Below are positions 18,541 to 27,019 of a stretch of 64,000 bases of DNA, in pieces; positions within the stretch are counted from its first letter, which is position 1; the number at the start of each line of letters is the position of its first letter. The notes beneath the pieces were generated by a model that made no database searches, was not told the origin of the DNA, and worked only from the letters and a program-made list of their open reading frames with translations. The position numbers and the translations under genes are program-made. This DNA is from Streptomyces sp. NBC_00461 (GTDB lineage Bacteria; Actinomycetota; Actinomycetes; Streptomycetales; Streptomycetaceae). The stretch lies in the NCBI RefSeq assembly GCF_036013935.1, contig NZ_CP107902.1, positions 9,023,001 through 9,087,000 on the forward strand. The letters are read 5' to 3'.

Positions 18541-19296
18541 ATGATGCAGGCCGAGTTCGACGGCAAGGGAAGCTGCATCCGGTGGACGGAGACGCCGGGC
18601 GACGAACCCGCGCGCGTGTATGTGCACGGACTGGGCTCGGTCTCGGCCGTGTACCACGCGCACATCGCGGCGCGCCCCGAACTCGCGGGCCGGCGCAGTC
18701 TGTTCGTCGACCTGCCCGGGCACGGCATCAGCGACCGCCCCGAACACTTCGGCTACGCACTCGAGGAGCACGCCGACGCACTGGCCGCAGTGCTGGACGC
18801 GGCGGGTCTGACCGGCTCCGAGCTGGTGGCGCACAGCATGGGCGGCGCCGTCGCCATCGTGCTCGCCCACCGGCGGCCTGAGCTGGTCTCGCGGCTGGTG
18901 CTCACGGAGGCCAACCTCGATGCCTTCCCCCCGCCCGCCGCGGGCAGCAGCGGCATCGCCTCCTACGAGGAGGACGCTTTCGTCGACGGCGGCTACGCGC
19001 GCGTGCTGGAGAAGATCGGCCCCTTGTGGGCGGCGACCATGCGGCTGGCGGACGCGCGCGCCCTGCACCGCACGGCCGTCGGCCTGAGGCGTGGCTCGGA
19101 GCCCGTGATGCGCAGCGTCCTTGAGGAGCTGCCGATCGACCGCGTGTATCTGCAGGGCGAACTCAGCGGTGAACTCGCGGGCAGGGGAGCCCTGGAAGCC
19201 TCCGGTGTGCATGTGGTCACGGTGGCCGGGGCGGGCCACAACGTCATGTTCGACAACCCCGACGCCTTCGTGGCGGCGGTGGCAGGCCCGCGCTGA
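18541..19296 (+). CDS. alpha/beta-fold hydrolase
   Basis: This 251-residue cytoplasmic alpha/beta hydrolase has an oxyanion segment VYVHGLGSVSAVY (about residue 22), the strand/turn LFVDLPGHGISDRP, the nucleophile elbow AHSMGGAVA (Ser near 97), and a C-terminal AGAGHNVMFDNP His. The start ATG 18541 (or 18544) follows AGGAGG; starting at the upstream ATG 18481 would place the operator inside the gene. The substrate is unknown. Control by the divergent PadR regulator suggests a role in detoxifying or turning over a small molecule. Confidence 0.88.
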   Translation: MMQAEFDGKGSCIRWTETPGDEPARVYVHGLGSVSAVYHAHIAARPELAGRRSLFVDLPGHGISDRPEHFGYALEEHADALAAVLDAAGLTGSELVAHSMGGAVAIVLAHRRPELVSRLVLTEANLDAFPPPAAGSSGIASYEEDAFVDGGYARVLEKIGPLWAATMRLADARALHRTAVGLRRGSEPVMRSVLEELPIDRVYLQGELSGELAGRGALEASGVHVVTVAGAGHNVMFDNPDAFVAAVAGPR

Positions 19297-19299
19297 GGC

Positions 19300-19899
19300 T
19301 CAGCCATCCCGTACCGCCAACGCCAGGAAACGGGCGTCCTCGTCGACGTACGAGGTCATGCGCCACCCCGAACCTGCCAGCAAGGGGCCGAGGTTGGCCT
19401 CGGCCCGCAGATCGTCCGGGGTGATGCGGCGGCCCTGGCGTGCTGCCAGCGCCGCCCTGCCGATGGGGTGGAACAGTGCCAGCGCGCCTCCGGGACGCAC
19501 CACGCGGGCCAACTCCCGGAGATTCTCTGTCGGTTGTGGCAGGTGTGCGATGAGCCCTGCGGCGAACACGGCGTCCAGTGACTGCGACCGCAGCGGCAGA
19601 GCGGCGACATCGGCGAGCAGCAACTGCCCGTCGCGGTCCCTCCCGGCCCCTACGGCGGCCTGAAGCATGGCCGGGGTCAGATCGGCCCCGACGACCACTC
19701 CCGACCGCCCCACGGCGGCACGCAGCGGCGTCAGGGCCCGCCCGGTGCCGCAGCCGGCGTCGAGCACCCGGTCGCCCTCGTGCAGCCCCATGTCCGTGAC
19801 CGCGGCGGCGTAGGCGGGGCCGTCGTCCGGGAACCGGCTGTCCCAGTCGGCGGCGCGGGCACCGAAGAAATCCTGGACGTGTGTGTGGTCGTCGCTCAT
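19300..19899 (-). CDS. class I SAM-dependent methyltransferase
   Basis: This roughly 199-residue methyltransferase binds SAM through VLDAGCGTGRALTPLR (about residues 46-61). Motif II is VVGADLTPAML, and the post-motif is VVRPGGALALFHPIG. The order matches UbiE/methyltransferase-11 proteins acting on small molecules. ATG 19899 and ATG 19908 are both possible starts. It converges on the hydrolase gene with 3 bp between the stops. The substrate is not evident. Confidence 0.85.
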   Translation of the reverse strand: MSDDHTHVQDFFGARAADWDSRFPDDGPAYAAAVTDMGLHEGDRVLDAGCGTGRALTPLRAAVGRSGVVVGADLTPAMLQAAVGAGRDRDGQLLLADVAALPLRSQSLDAVFAAGLIAHLPQPTENLRELARVVRPGGALALFHPIGRAALAARQGRRITPDDLRAEANLGPLLAGSGWRMTSYVDEDARFLALAVRDG

Positions 19900-20051
19900 G
19901 CTCCGCATGGTCCCTCACCGACACGGATGACGCGGCGGTGCACATGTTCGAGCGTGACGCGATCGTTCAGCTACACCTCTGCGCCATATTCCAGCAGCTT
20001 TCGAAATGCGCCCCCTTGGTGCGCCCTTGCCCGGACTAGCGTCCCTGGGCC

Positions 20052-20825
20052 ATGGGACACCTGGACCATGCCACCTTCGGCTGGCTGACCCCCGTGCTGT
20101 CGTATGTGATGGCTTGCATCGGCGCCGCACTGGGACTGCGCTGTACCGTCCGCGCGCTGGGCGCCACCGGGCGCTCACGCCGCAACTGGCTCGTCACCGC
20201 TGCCTCTGCGATCGGCACCGGCATCTGGACCATGCACTTCGTGGCCATGCTCGGCTTCAGCGTCAGCGGCACCGACATCCGTTACGACGTGCCGCTCACC
20301 ATCCTGAGCCTGCTCGTCGCCATGCTCGTCGTCTGCGCGGGCGTCTTCGCCGTCGGCTACAGCCGGGACCGCACCCGCGCGCTCTTCCTCGGCGGTCTCA
20401 CCACCGGGCTCGGCGTCGCGAGCATGCACTACCTGGGCATGGCGGCGGTGCGGCTGCACGGCCGTGTCGGCTACGACCCGGCACTCGTCGCACTCTCCGT
20501 CGTGATCGCCGTCGTCGCGGCGACGGCGGCCCTGTGGGCGGGCCTCAACATCAAGTCGCCCGTCGCCGTCACCGTCGCCTCGTTGATCATGGGGGCCGCG
20601 GTGACCAGCATGCACTACACCGCGATGTTCGCGGTGAGCGTCCGCGTCACACCTTCCGGCCAGGCCCTGCCCGGGGCCACGGCGATGCAGTTCATCTTCC
20701 CCCTCGCCGTCGGCCTCGGCTCCTACCTGTTCCTGACCTCGGCCTTCGTCGCGCTGTCGCCGACGACCGGGGAGCGCGAGGCATCCGCCTCGGCCCAGCG
20801 GCCGGTCGAGAGCGCCGCCCACTAG
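20052..20825 (+). CDS. MHYT-domain integral membrane sensor protein
   Basis: This 257-residue protein has about seven membrane segments carrying three MHYT repeats: TGIWTMHFVAML, ASMHYLGMAAV and TSMHYTAMFAV. The conserved Met and His at the outer membrane face are proposed in this family to bind copper or sense O2, CO or NO. Unlike many MHYT proteins it has no GGDEF/EAL output domain, so any signalling would need a partner. It sits 63 bp before the conservon sensor kinase in the same direction and may be co-transcribed with it. Confidence 0.88.
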   Translation: MGHLDHATFGWLTPVLSYVMACIGAALGLRCTVRALGATGRSRRNWLVTAASAIGTGIWTMHFVAMLGFSVSGTDIRYDVPLTILSLLVAMLVVCAGVFAVGYSRDRTRALFLGGLTTGLGVASMHYLGMAAVRLHGRVGYDPALVALSVVIAVVAATAALWAGLNIKSPVAVTVASLIMGAAVTSMHYTAMFAVSVRVTPSGQALPGATAMQFIFPLAVGLGSYLFLTSAFVALSPTTGEREASASAQRPVESAAH

Positions 20826-20888
20826 CGACGGCCCGCGCGCTGCCGGATCCCTCGGCCCACCCCCGACCCACTCCCGAGCGAGGAGGCC

Positions 20889-23405
20889 ATGCGTACACCG
20901 CGTAGGACCCCCAGCCCCGGCGCCGAGGCGCCGCCCCAGCCTCCCGCGCGCGGTCGTCGCGCCCATGCCGGGCCGCCCGCCGACGAGGCCCTGGACGAAC
21001 CCGCGGGCCAGGCACCGGACGACAGCTACGCGCGCCGGGGCGGCTGGCGCATACGGCCGCGCACCGTGCGAGCGAAGATCGTCTGCCTACTGATGGTTCC
21101 GGTCGTCTCCCTGCTGGCCCTGTGGGCGTACGCCACGGTCAGCACGGCACAGGACGTCTCCCGGCTACGGCAGTTGCAGCGCGTCGACTCCAGGATCCGC
21201 ACCCCCGTCGCCACCGCAGTCGCCGCACTGCAGACCGAGCGCGCGGCCGCCGTGCGCTACGCGACCGACCCGTCGTCCGGACAGAGCGGCGACTACAAGA
21301 AGCTCGCGGACCGCACCGACAAGGCCATCGCGAAGCTGCGGCTCGGGGGCGACCACACCGTCGCGGACAGCGAGGAGCTGCCCACCGGGGTGTCCCAGCG
21401 GCTCGAGACGTTCGTCGCAGGCGGCGAACGGCTGCGTTCCCTGCGCGCCGCGGTGATCGACCGCCGCGCGGACTGGGATGTCACCTACCGGCAGTACACG
21501 AGGACCATCAGCGGCGCCTTCGGGGTGGGCGGCGCACTCACTGGCATCCAGGACTCCGACCTCGGCTCCGACGCGCGCGTGCTGCTCGAGTTCTCCCGCG
21601 CGGGCGAGGCATTGGCCCAGGAGGACGCGATGCTGGCCGGTACCCGCCCGAGCGGTGGCCTCAGCGGCGAGCGACTGCGGCTGTTCACCGGCGCCGTCGC
21701 CACCCGCCGAGCCCTGACCGAGGCCGCCGTCGCCGATCTGAGCGGCCCGCAGCGGAGCTCCTGGCAGAACCTCGCCGACAGCAGCGGGTACGCGGCCCTG
21801 GGCACGGCGGAGGACGCGGTCGTCGACGGCACCCCGGGCCCGCTCACCGCCGCACCCGAGGTCACCTGGGCCACGGCACACACGCGCGTGCAGCACGGTA
21901 TGCGGACGATCGAGGAGGACGCGGGGCGCGGTGTCGCCGACAGCGCCGCCCCGTTCACGCGCGGCGTGCTCACCCCGGCCGGCGCCGCGGTGCTCTTCGG
22001 CCTCGCCGCAGTGGCCGCGTCGCTCGTCATCTCCGTCCGCATCGGACGCGGCCTCGTCGTCGAACTCGTGAACCTGCGCAACAGTGCCCTGGAGATCGCC
22101 CGGCGCAACCTCCCCGAGGCCATGCGGAAGCTGCGCGCGGGCGAGGAGATCGACATCCAGGCCGAGGCCCCGCCGGGACCGCCCGCCGAGGACGAGGCCG
22201 GACAGGTCGCCGAGGCCCTGGGCACCGTGCACCGCGCCGCCCTGCGGGCCGCCGTCGAGCGCGCCGAACTCGCCAGCGGCATCTCCGGTGTCTTCGTCAA
22301 CCTCGCCCGCCGCAGCCAGGTCCTCGTCCATCGCCAGCTGAGTCTCCTGGACAGCATGGAACGCCGTTCGGACGACCCCAACGAACTCAGCGACCTCTTT
22401 CGGCTCGACCACCTCACCACCCGCATGAGGCGCCACGCCGAGAGCCTGATCATCCTCTCCGGTGCGGCACCCGGCCGGGCCTGGCGCATGCCGGTCTCGC
22501 TGACGAACGTGGTGCGCGCGGCCGTGTCCGAGGTCGAGGACTACGCGCGCGTGGAACTACGACAGCTGCCTGAGGCATCGGTCGTCGGCTCGGCCGTCGC
22601 CGACCTCACGCACCTCCTGGCCGAGATCGTCGAGAACGCGGCCCAGTTCTCGCCGCCCCACACGCGCGTGCGCGTCATCGGCGAACCCGTCGGCAACGGC
22701 TACGTCATCGAGGTCGAGGACCGCGGCCTGGGCATGGGCACGGACAACCTCGTCGAGGCCAACCGCCGCATCGAACAGTCCGAGGCGCTCGACCTGTTCG
22801 ACAGCGACCGTCTCGGCCTGTTCGTGGTCAGTAGGCTCGCGGCCCGCCACGGGATCAAGGTGCACCTGCGCACCTCGCCCTACGGCGGCACCACCGCAGT
22901 CGTACTGCTGCCCACGGCGCTGCTGCACGGCGGGGCGGCGGAACGTTCTCCCGGCAAGGCGGCGGACGCCCGGCGGCCGGCGGAACGCCGGTACGCGCGC
23001 CTGCCCGAGTCCGCACCGCACCAGGAGTCCGTCCCGGCGACGGCAGAGCGGCCCGCGCTGGTGGCACACACACGGGCCGCGGCGGAGACGACGCCCGACA
23101 CCCCACCTCCCGGAGTGACCACCTTGCGCCTGCACCGTCCCCCGGAGGACGCCGAAGAGTCCGACGACCTGCCTCGTCGCGTACGCCAGGCAAGTCTCGC
23201 CCCCCAACTACGCGAGCAGCGGACCGAGGAGCCGGCCCGGACACCGGCCTCTCCCCGCGACGAACCGCGCACCCCCGAGGTCGTGCGCGAGCGCATGGCG
23301 GCCTACCGCGACGGCTGGACGCGCGGCGGCGGCAGGCAACCCGGCCGCGGTGCCGGGCCGGATCCCACACCGCGCAGCGACAGCAGCGAAGGAGACCGTG
23401 CATGA
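20889..23405 (+). CDS. cvnA: conservon sensor kinase CvnA (nitrate/nitrite-sensor type)
   Basis: This 838-residue membrane histidine-kinase-like protein has TM1 at about residues 64-84, an extracellular helical NIT-type sensor domain, TM2 near 365-385, a HAMP-like linker and a HATPase_c domain (N box LLAEIVENAAQFSPP, G1 EVEDRGLGMG, G2 RLGLFVVSRLAARHG). The phosphoacceptor region has LDHLTTRMRRHAESL, as in other CvnA proteins. A disordered Pro/Arg-rich tail follows (about 680-838). Its stop overlaps cvnB (ATGA). In Streptomyces conservons it forms a membrane complex with CvnB-D, resembling eukaryotic GPCR/G-protein modules. Confidence 0.93.
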   Translation: MRTPRRTPSPGAEAPPQPPARGRRAHAGPPADEALDEPAGQAPDDSYARRGGWRIRPRTVRAKIVCLLMVPVVSLLALWAYATVSTAQDVSRLRQLQRVDSRIRTPVATAVAALQTERAAAVRYATDPSSGQSGDYKKLADRTDKAIAKLRLGGDHTVADSEELPTGVSQRLETFVAGGERLRSLRAAVIDRRADWDVTYRQYTRTISGAFGVGGALTGIQDSDLGSDARVLLEFSRAGEALAQEDAMLAGTRPSGGLSGERLRLFTGAVATRRALTEAAVADLSGPQRSSWQNLADSSGYAALGTAEDAVVDGTPGPLTAAPEVTWATAHTRVQHGMRTIEEDAGRGVADSAAPFTRGVLTPAGAAVLFGLAAVAASLVISVRIGRGLVVELVNLRNSALEIARRNLPEAMRKLRAGEEIDIQAEAPPGPPAEDEAGQVAEALGTVHRAALRAAVERAELASGISGVFVNLARRSQVLVHRQLSLLDSMERRSDDPNELSDLFRLDHLTTRMRRHAESLIILSGAAPGRAWRMPVSLTNVVRAAVSEVEDYARVELRQLPEASVVGSAVADLTHLLAEIVENAAQFSPPHTRVRVIGEPVGNGYVIEVEDRGLGMGTDNLVEANRRIEQSEALDLFDSDRLGLFVVSRLAARHGIKVHLRTSPYGGTTAVVLLPTALLHGGAAERSPGKAADARRPAERRYARLPESAPHQESVPATAERPALVAHTRAAAETTPDTPPPGVTTLRLHRPPEDAEESDDLPRRVRQASLAPQLREQRTEEPARTPASPRDEPRTPEVVRERMAAYRDGWTRGGGRQPGRGAGPDPTPRSDSSEGDRA

Positions 23406-23839
23406 TCCAGGACCCGAGCATGAGGGCCGACCCGCGATCCGGTGAACTCGACTGGCTGTTGGACGACTTGGTCCTGCGGGTGAGCGAGGTGCGGCACGCC
23501 GTGGTGCTGTCCAACGACGGACTCGCCGTGGGCGCGTCGACCGACCTGCGTCGTGAGGACGCGGAACATCTCGCCGCCGTGGCGTCCGGATTCCAGAGCC
23601 TGGCCAAGGGCGCAGGCCGGCACTTCGGCGCCGGCGGTGTGCGTCAGACCATGGTGGAGATGGACGACGGCTTCCTGTTCGTGGCCGCCGCGGGCGACGG
23701 CTCCTGCCTCGCTGTGCTCACCGCCGTGACCGCCGACATCGGCCTGGTGGCGTACGAGATGGCACGACTGGTCAAACGCGTCGGAGAGCACCTGTACACC
23801 CCGACGCGTGTCGCCGCGCGGCCGCCCGCCGCCCGATGA
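23402..23839 (+). CDS. cvnB: conservon roadblock/LC7 protein CvnB
   Basis: This 145-residue roadblock/LC7 protein has the typical start ELDWLLDDLVLRVSEVRHAV, the VLSNDGLAVGAS strand and a C-terminal TADIGLVAYEMARLVKRVG helix. Roadblock proteins regulate small GTPases; here the partner is CvnD. Translation is coupled to cvnA by an ATGA overlap. A close paralogue lies at 25519-25932. Confidence 0.93.
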   Translation: MIQDPSMRADPRSGELDWLLDDLVLRVSEVRHAVVLSNDGLAVGASTDLRREDAEHLAAVASGFQSLAKGAGRHFGAGGVRQTMVEMDDGFLFVAAAGDGSCLAVLTAVTADIGLVAYEMARLVKRVGEHLYTPTRVAARPPAAR

Positions 23840-23861
23840 GGCGAGAGAGTGACGCGCGCAC

Positions 23862-24275
23862 ATGAACGTGGACAGGACCGACGCCCCGGTCGAACCGGGC
23901 AGTCAGTGGTACGACAGCGAGGCCGGGCCCCTGGTGCGCCCGTACGCCATGACGGGCGGGCGCACCAGGCCCGGCCCGACCGGGGTCCGCTTCGACCTGA
24001 TCGCCCTGGTCACCCTGGACGCGGGCGCGCCCGGCGCCGAGGACGACACGGGGCTCGGGCCGGAACACCGGGACCTGATCGAACTGTGCCGCACGGAGAC
24101 CCAGTCGGTCGCGGAGCTCGCCGCGGGATGCGACCTGCCCGTGGGAGTGGTCCGGGTCCTTCTCGGCGACCTGCTCGAACTCGGCTGCGTCACGGTCAGC
24201 CGTCCGGTACCGCCCGCCCAGCTTCCCGACGAACGGATTCTGCGCGAGGTGATCGAAGGATTGCGGGCGCTGTAG
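23862..24275 (+). CDS. cvnC: conservon DUF742 protein CvnC
   Basis: This 137-residue DUF742 protein has the usual LVRPYAMTGGRTRP N-terminal motif, an FDLIALV strand, and a winged-helix-like C-terminal half (ELCRTETQSVAELAAGC...VRVLLGDLLELGCVTV). In conservons it bridges CvnB and the GTPase and is thought to bind DNA or protein. It follows cvnB by 22 bp. Confidence 0.92.
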   Translation: MNVDRTDAPVEPGSQWYDSEAGPLVRPYAMTGGRTRPGPTGVRFDLIALVTLDAGAPGAEDDTGLGPEHRDLIELCRTETQSVAELAAGCDLPVGVVRVLLGDLLELGCVTVSRPVPPAQLPDERILREVIEGLRAL

Positions 24276-24367
24276 ATGAGAGTTGTCCAATCCCTCGGAG
24301 AGGGGACGCAGTTGTGATGATGCCTACCGACGTCGACCGTTGCCGGCACTCCCGAGAGAAGTGATCG

Positions 24368-24973
24368 ATGGTCTCCGAGCACTCCGATGCACAGGGCGGC
24401 GAGACGGCCGCACTGGCGTTGAAGATACTGGTCGCCGGCGGATTCGGCGTGGGCAAGACCACTCTGGTGGGCGCGGTCAGTGAGATCAGGCCGCTGCGCA
24501 CCGAGGAACTGCTCAGCGAGGCCGGCCAGTTGGTGGACGACACCGACGGCGTGGACCAGAAGGTCACGACGACCGTAGCCATGGACTTCGGGCGTATCAC
24601 CATCCGGTCCGGCCTCTCGCTCTACCTGTTCGGCACACCGGGACAGGACCGTTTCTGGTTCCTGTGGGACGAACTGTCGCAGGGGGCTCTCGGCGCCGTG
24701 GTCCTCGCGGACACCCGACGGCTGGAGGACTGCTTCCCTGCGGTGGACTACTTCGAGCACCGGCGCATCCCGTTCGTGGTGGCCGTCAACTGCTTCACGG
24801 GCTCCCGCACCTACGGGGCTCAGGACGTCTCACGCGCCCTCGACCTCGACCGGGGAACGCCGGTGGTGCTCTGCGACGCCCGTGACCGGGACTCGGGGAA
24901 GGAGGTGCTGATCCGGCTCGTCGAGTACGCCGGGCGGATGCACACCGCCCGGCTTCTCGACTCGGTCGGCTGA
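24368..24973 (+). CDS. cvnD: conservon GTPase CvnD
   Basis: This 201-residue Ras-like ATP/GTP-binding protein has a P-loop GGFGVGKTTL (residues 24-33), switch-II DxxG equivalent LFGTPGQDRFWF, and a C-terminal VVLCDARDRDSG in place of the usual base-recognition loop. It is the output GTPase of the conservon. Unlike the tight cvnA-C spacing it is preceded by a 92-bp gap, so it may have its own initiation signals. No cvnE (P450) follows. Confidence 0.93.
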   Translation: MVSEHSDAQGGETAALALKILVAGGFGVGKTTLVGAVSEIRPLRTEELLSEAGQLVDDTDGVDQKVTTTVAMDFGRITIRSGLSLYLFGTPGQDRFWFLWDELSQGALGAVVLADTRRLEDCFPAVDYFEHRRIPFVVAVNCFTGSRTYGAQDVSRALDLDRGTPVVLCDARDRDSGKEVLIRLVEYAGRMHTARLLDSVG

Positions 24974-24995
24974 CCGGGGTGCCGGCCGGCCGCGC

Positions 24996-25424
24996 TCAGC
25001 TCGCGACGGCCTTCTCGGCCAGGACCTTGTCGATCGCGATGCGGACGAGGAGTTCCCCCGGCACGCCGTTGCGCCGCCCGAACTCCTCGGCCCGCTCCTC
25101 ACCCATGTACCGGGCCCCGATGCGGGCAGCCCAGTGCCTCAGCTGCCCAAGGTCCTCCGAGATCCGGGCACGGCCCTGCAGGACGACGAAGTCGAAGGGC
25201 GGCCGGTCGTCGTCGATACACAGGGCGGCCCGGCCGTCGCGAGCCAGATTCCTTCCTTTCACGCTGGTCTTGGCGGTGTTGAACACCAGTTCGTCACCGT
25301 CGAGCACGAACCAGATCGGTGTCACGTGCGGGCTTCCGTCGGCCCTCACGGTCGACAGCTTTGCGGTGCGGGTGCCGTGCGAGACGAACGCCCGCCATTC
25401 ATCGTCGGTCATCTTCTGCGCCAT
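24996..25424 (-). CDS. PPOX-class F420-dependent oxidoreductase
   Basis: This 142-residue split-barrel flavin/F420-binding protein has MTDDEWRAFVSHGTRTAKLSTVR, then SPHVTPIWFVLDGDEL and NLARDGRAALCIDDD, matching the PPOX-class F420-dependent family. These reduce diverse substrates with F420H2. ATG 25424 is preceded by two AAGGAGG-like sites; the frame is open further upstream but without family similarity. It is inserted in the opposite orientation between the conservon and the second cvnB. Confidence 0.88.
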   Translation of the reverse strand: MAQKMTDDEWRAFVSHGTRTAKLSTVRADGSPHVTPIWFVLDGDELVFNTAKTSVKGRNLARDGRAALCIDDDRPPFDFVVLQGRARISEDLGQLRHWAARIGARYMGEERAEEFGRRNGVPGELLVRIAIDKVLAEKAVAS

Positions 25425-25518
25425 GCCTCCTATCCTCCTTGCCCGGGGGCCGGTCGTGGTGAAGGCTGGCGTGGAGATCCTCCGGCCAGGGGGAGTCGTC
25501 ACACGGGGAGACCGGACC

Positions 25519-25932
25519 ATGGCACAGAACCAGGGACTTGACTGGCTTTTGGACGACCTGACCGAGCGTGTCGAACATGTGCGGCACGCATTGGTCCTGT
25601 CCAACGACGGGCTGGTGACGGGAGCGAGCACGGGCCTGCGGCGCGAGGACGCCGAGCACCTCGCCGCCGTCTCGTCCGGACTGCACAGCCTGGCCAAGGG
25701 GTCGGGACGCCACTTCGGCGCGGGCAGAGTACGCCAGACGATGGTCGAGTTCGACGACGCGGTGCTGTTCGTCACCGCCGCCGGCGCCAGCAGCTGTCTG
25801 TGCGTGCTCAGCGGGGCGGAGACCGACATCGGCCAGATCGCCTACGAGATGACCCTGCTCGTCAACCGGGTCGGCGAACACCTCGGCGTGGAGGCGCGAC
25901 AGCCCGAGCGAACCACGACCACGGACATCTGA
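25519..25932 (+). CDS. second roadblock/LC7 protein (CvnB paralogue)
   Basis: This 137-residue roadblock/LC7 protein is nearly collinear with CvnB at 23402: both share LDWLLDDL, VLSNDGL, LRREDAEHLAAV, SLAKG, GRHFGAG and VRQTMVE, and differ mainly at the termini. The start ATG 25519 follows GGGGAG. No cvnA, cvnC or cvnD copy accompanies it, so it is an orphan or duplicated subunit that might exchange with CvnB in the neighbouring conservon. It is divergent from the F420 enzyme gene. Confidence 0.9.
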   Translation: MAQNQGLDWLLDDLTERVEHVRHALVLSNDGLVTGASTGLRREDAEHLAAVSSGLHSLAKGSGRHFGAGRVRQTMVEFDDAVLFVTAAGASSCLCVLSGAETDIGQIAYEMTLLVNRVGEHLGVEARQPERTTTTDI

Positions 25933-26058
25933 CCTGCAGGTTCGTCGTCCCGATCGGAGTTATCCACAGGCCCGCCACGTGATCCGCCGAAGCGGCTACG
26001 GTTTTTCCCGAGGCCGCGCGCACGGCGCGGGCCACGTACTCCACGGGGGAGATCGAAC

Positions 26059-27018
26059 ATGTCCGGCAACACTGTCACGCAACCGAACAGCGCGTCCTGC
26101 ACGCCGAGCCGTGCGGCCCGCGAACTGGGCCTGAAGCGAGGGGAGTTCGACCTCGCCGTCAATCTCGGACACATCGGCACCGTGCCTGACGAAGGAGGCG
26201 GGGGCCTACGAGTCACCCGCACCGAGATCGACCGCCTGCACACCGAGGACGGCTTTCCCGGGACACTGAAGCAACGTGTCGAGGCCGTGGGCACGAAGGA
26301 CGGCGCTGAACTGCTGGCCGTACCACTCGGCAGGTTCACCCGACTGGCCAGGCTCGGTGTGGTCGTACCGGTGACGTTCTACCTCAACCGCTACCGTGCC
26401 GTCGTCTGGCTCTATCTGGCCGAGGAGCTACGGCAGTTCGCGGCCGACGAGAACAACGCGCCGTTGCTGAGGGGCCGTACGTCCGCTGGTCTGCGGCAGC
26501 AGCTGGCCGAGGGGCTGGATCTGCGACCGCGGACCTGGCGGGGCCGGCACCTCGGTTTCCTGCGGCGACGAGCGGGCGACCATCCGTGGGCGTGTGCGGC
26601 GGCCGTGGCCTCTCAGCTCGACGCCGTACGGATCGCGGAGATCGTCCAGGACCCGTACGAGCGCGCCCACCTGAACCGGTTCCGGCCCAGTCCGCCGGCG
26701 CACGGCGCACCCGGATCGCCCGCCGCGCACCTGGCCGAGCGTCTCTCCATGGCGCAGGATCCCGGCGAGATCGGCTGGCTGCGAGCCGATCTCGCGCAGG
26801 CGGTGGGCGAGGCGCGCGCACGCCAGCCCGCGCCACGCCCGACTCCCGGGCGCGCGGCTCCCGGGCACGGGCGGCCGGCTTCCGCGCTGGCGCCGACGGA
26901 AGCATGGGAACTGACGCACCCCACACTCCAGACGGCTGCGCAGCAGAGCCCACCCGAGTCCGAGGAACCGGGATGCTCACGCGGCTTGTTGAGCCGGCTG
27001 ATGCGCAGAAGCGCGTGA
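26059..27018 (+). CDS. DUF6397-like protein with N-terminal helix-turn-helix
   Basis: This 319-residue protein opens with a helix-turn-helix-like region (SRAARELGLKRGEFDLAVNL) and a winged extension (LRVTRTEIDRLHTEDG), then a helical middle. The Pro/Ala-rich, likely disordered C-terminus (about 215-300) ends in RGLLSRLMRRSA. The pattern matches the Streptomyces DUF6397 family, whose role is unknown. ATG 26059 follows GGGGAG. It converges on the thioesterase gene with 1 bp between the stops. Confidence 0.75.
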   Translation: MSGNTVTQPNSASCTPSRAARELGLKRGEFDLAVNLGHIGTVPDEGGGGLRVTRTEIDRLHTEDGFPGTLKQRVEAVGTKDGAELLAVPLGRFTRLARLGVVVPVTFYLNRYRAVVWLYLAEELRQFAADENNAPLLRGRTSAGLRQQLAEGLDLRPRTWRGRHLGFLRRRAGDHPWACAAAVASQLDAVRIAEIVQDPYERAHLNRFRPSPPAHGAPGSPAAHLAERLSMAQDPGEIGWLRADLAQAVGEARARQPAPRPTPGRAAPGHGRPASALAPTEAWELTHPTLQTAAQQSPPESEEPGCSRGLLSRLMRRSA

Positions 27019-27019
27019 A

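Noticed and set aside
19300..19899. Intact replacement for the methyltransferase remnant at 8272
   Set aside because: The C-terminal motifs differ, so it is a different methyltransferase family and not a moved copy.
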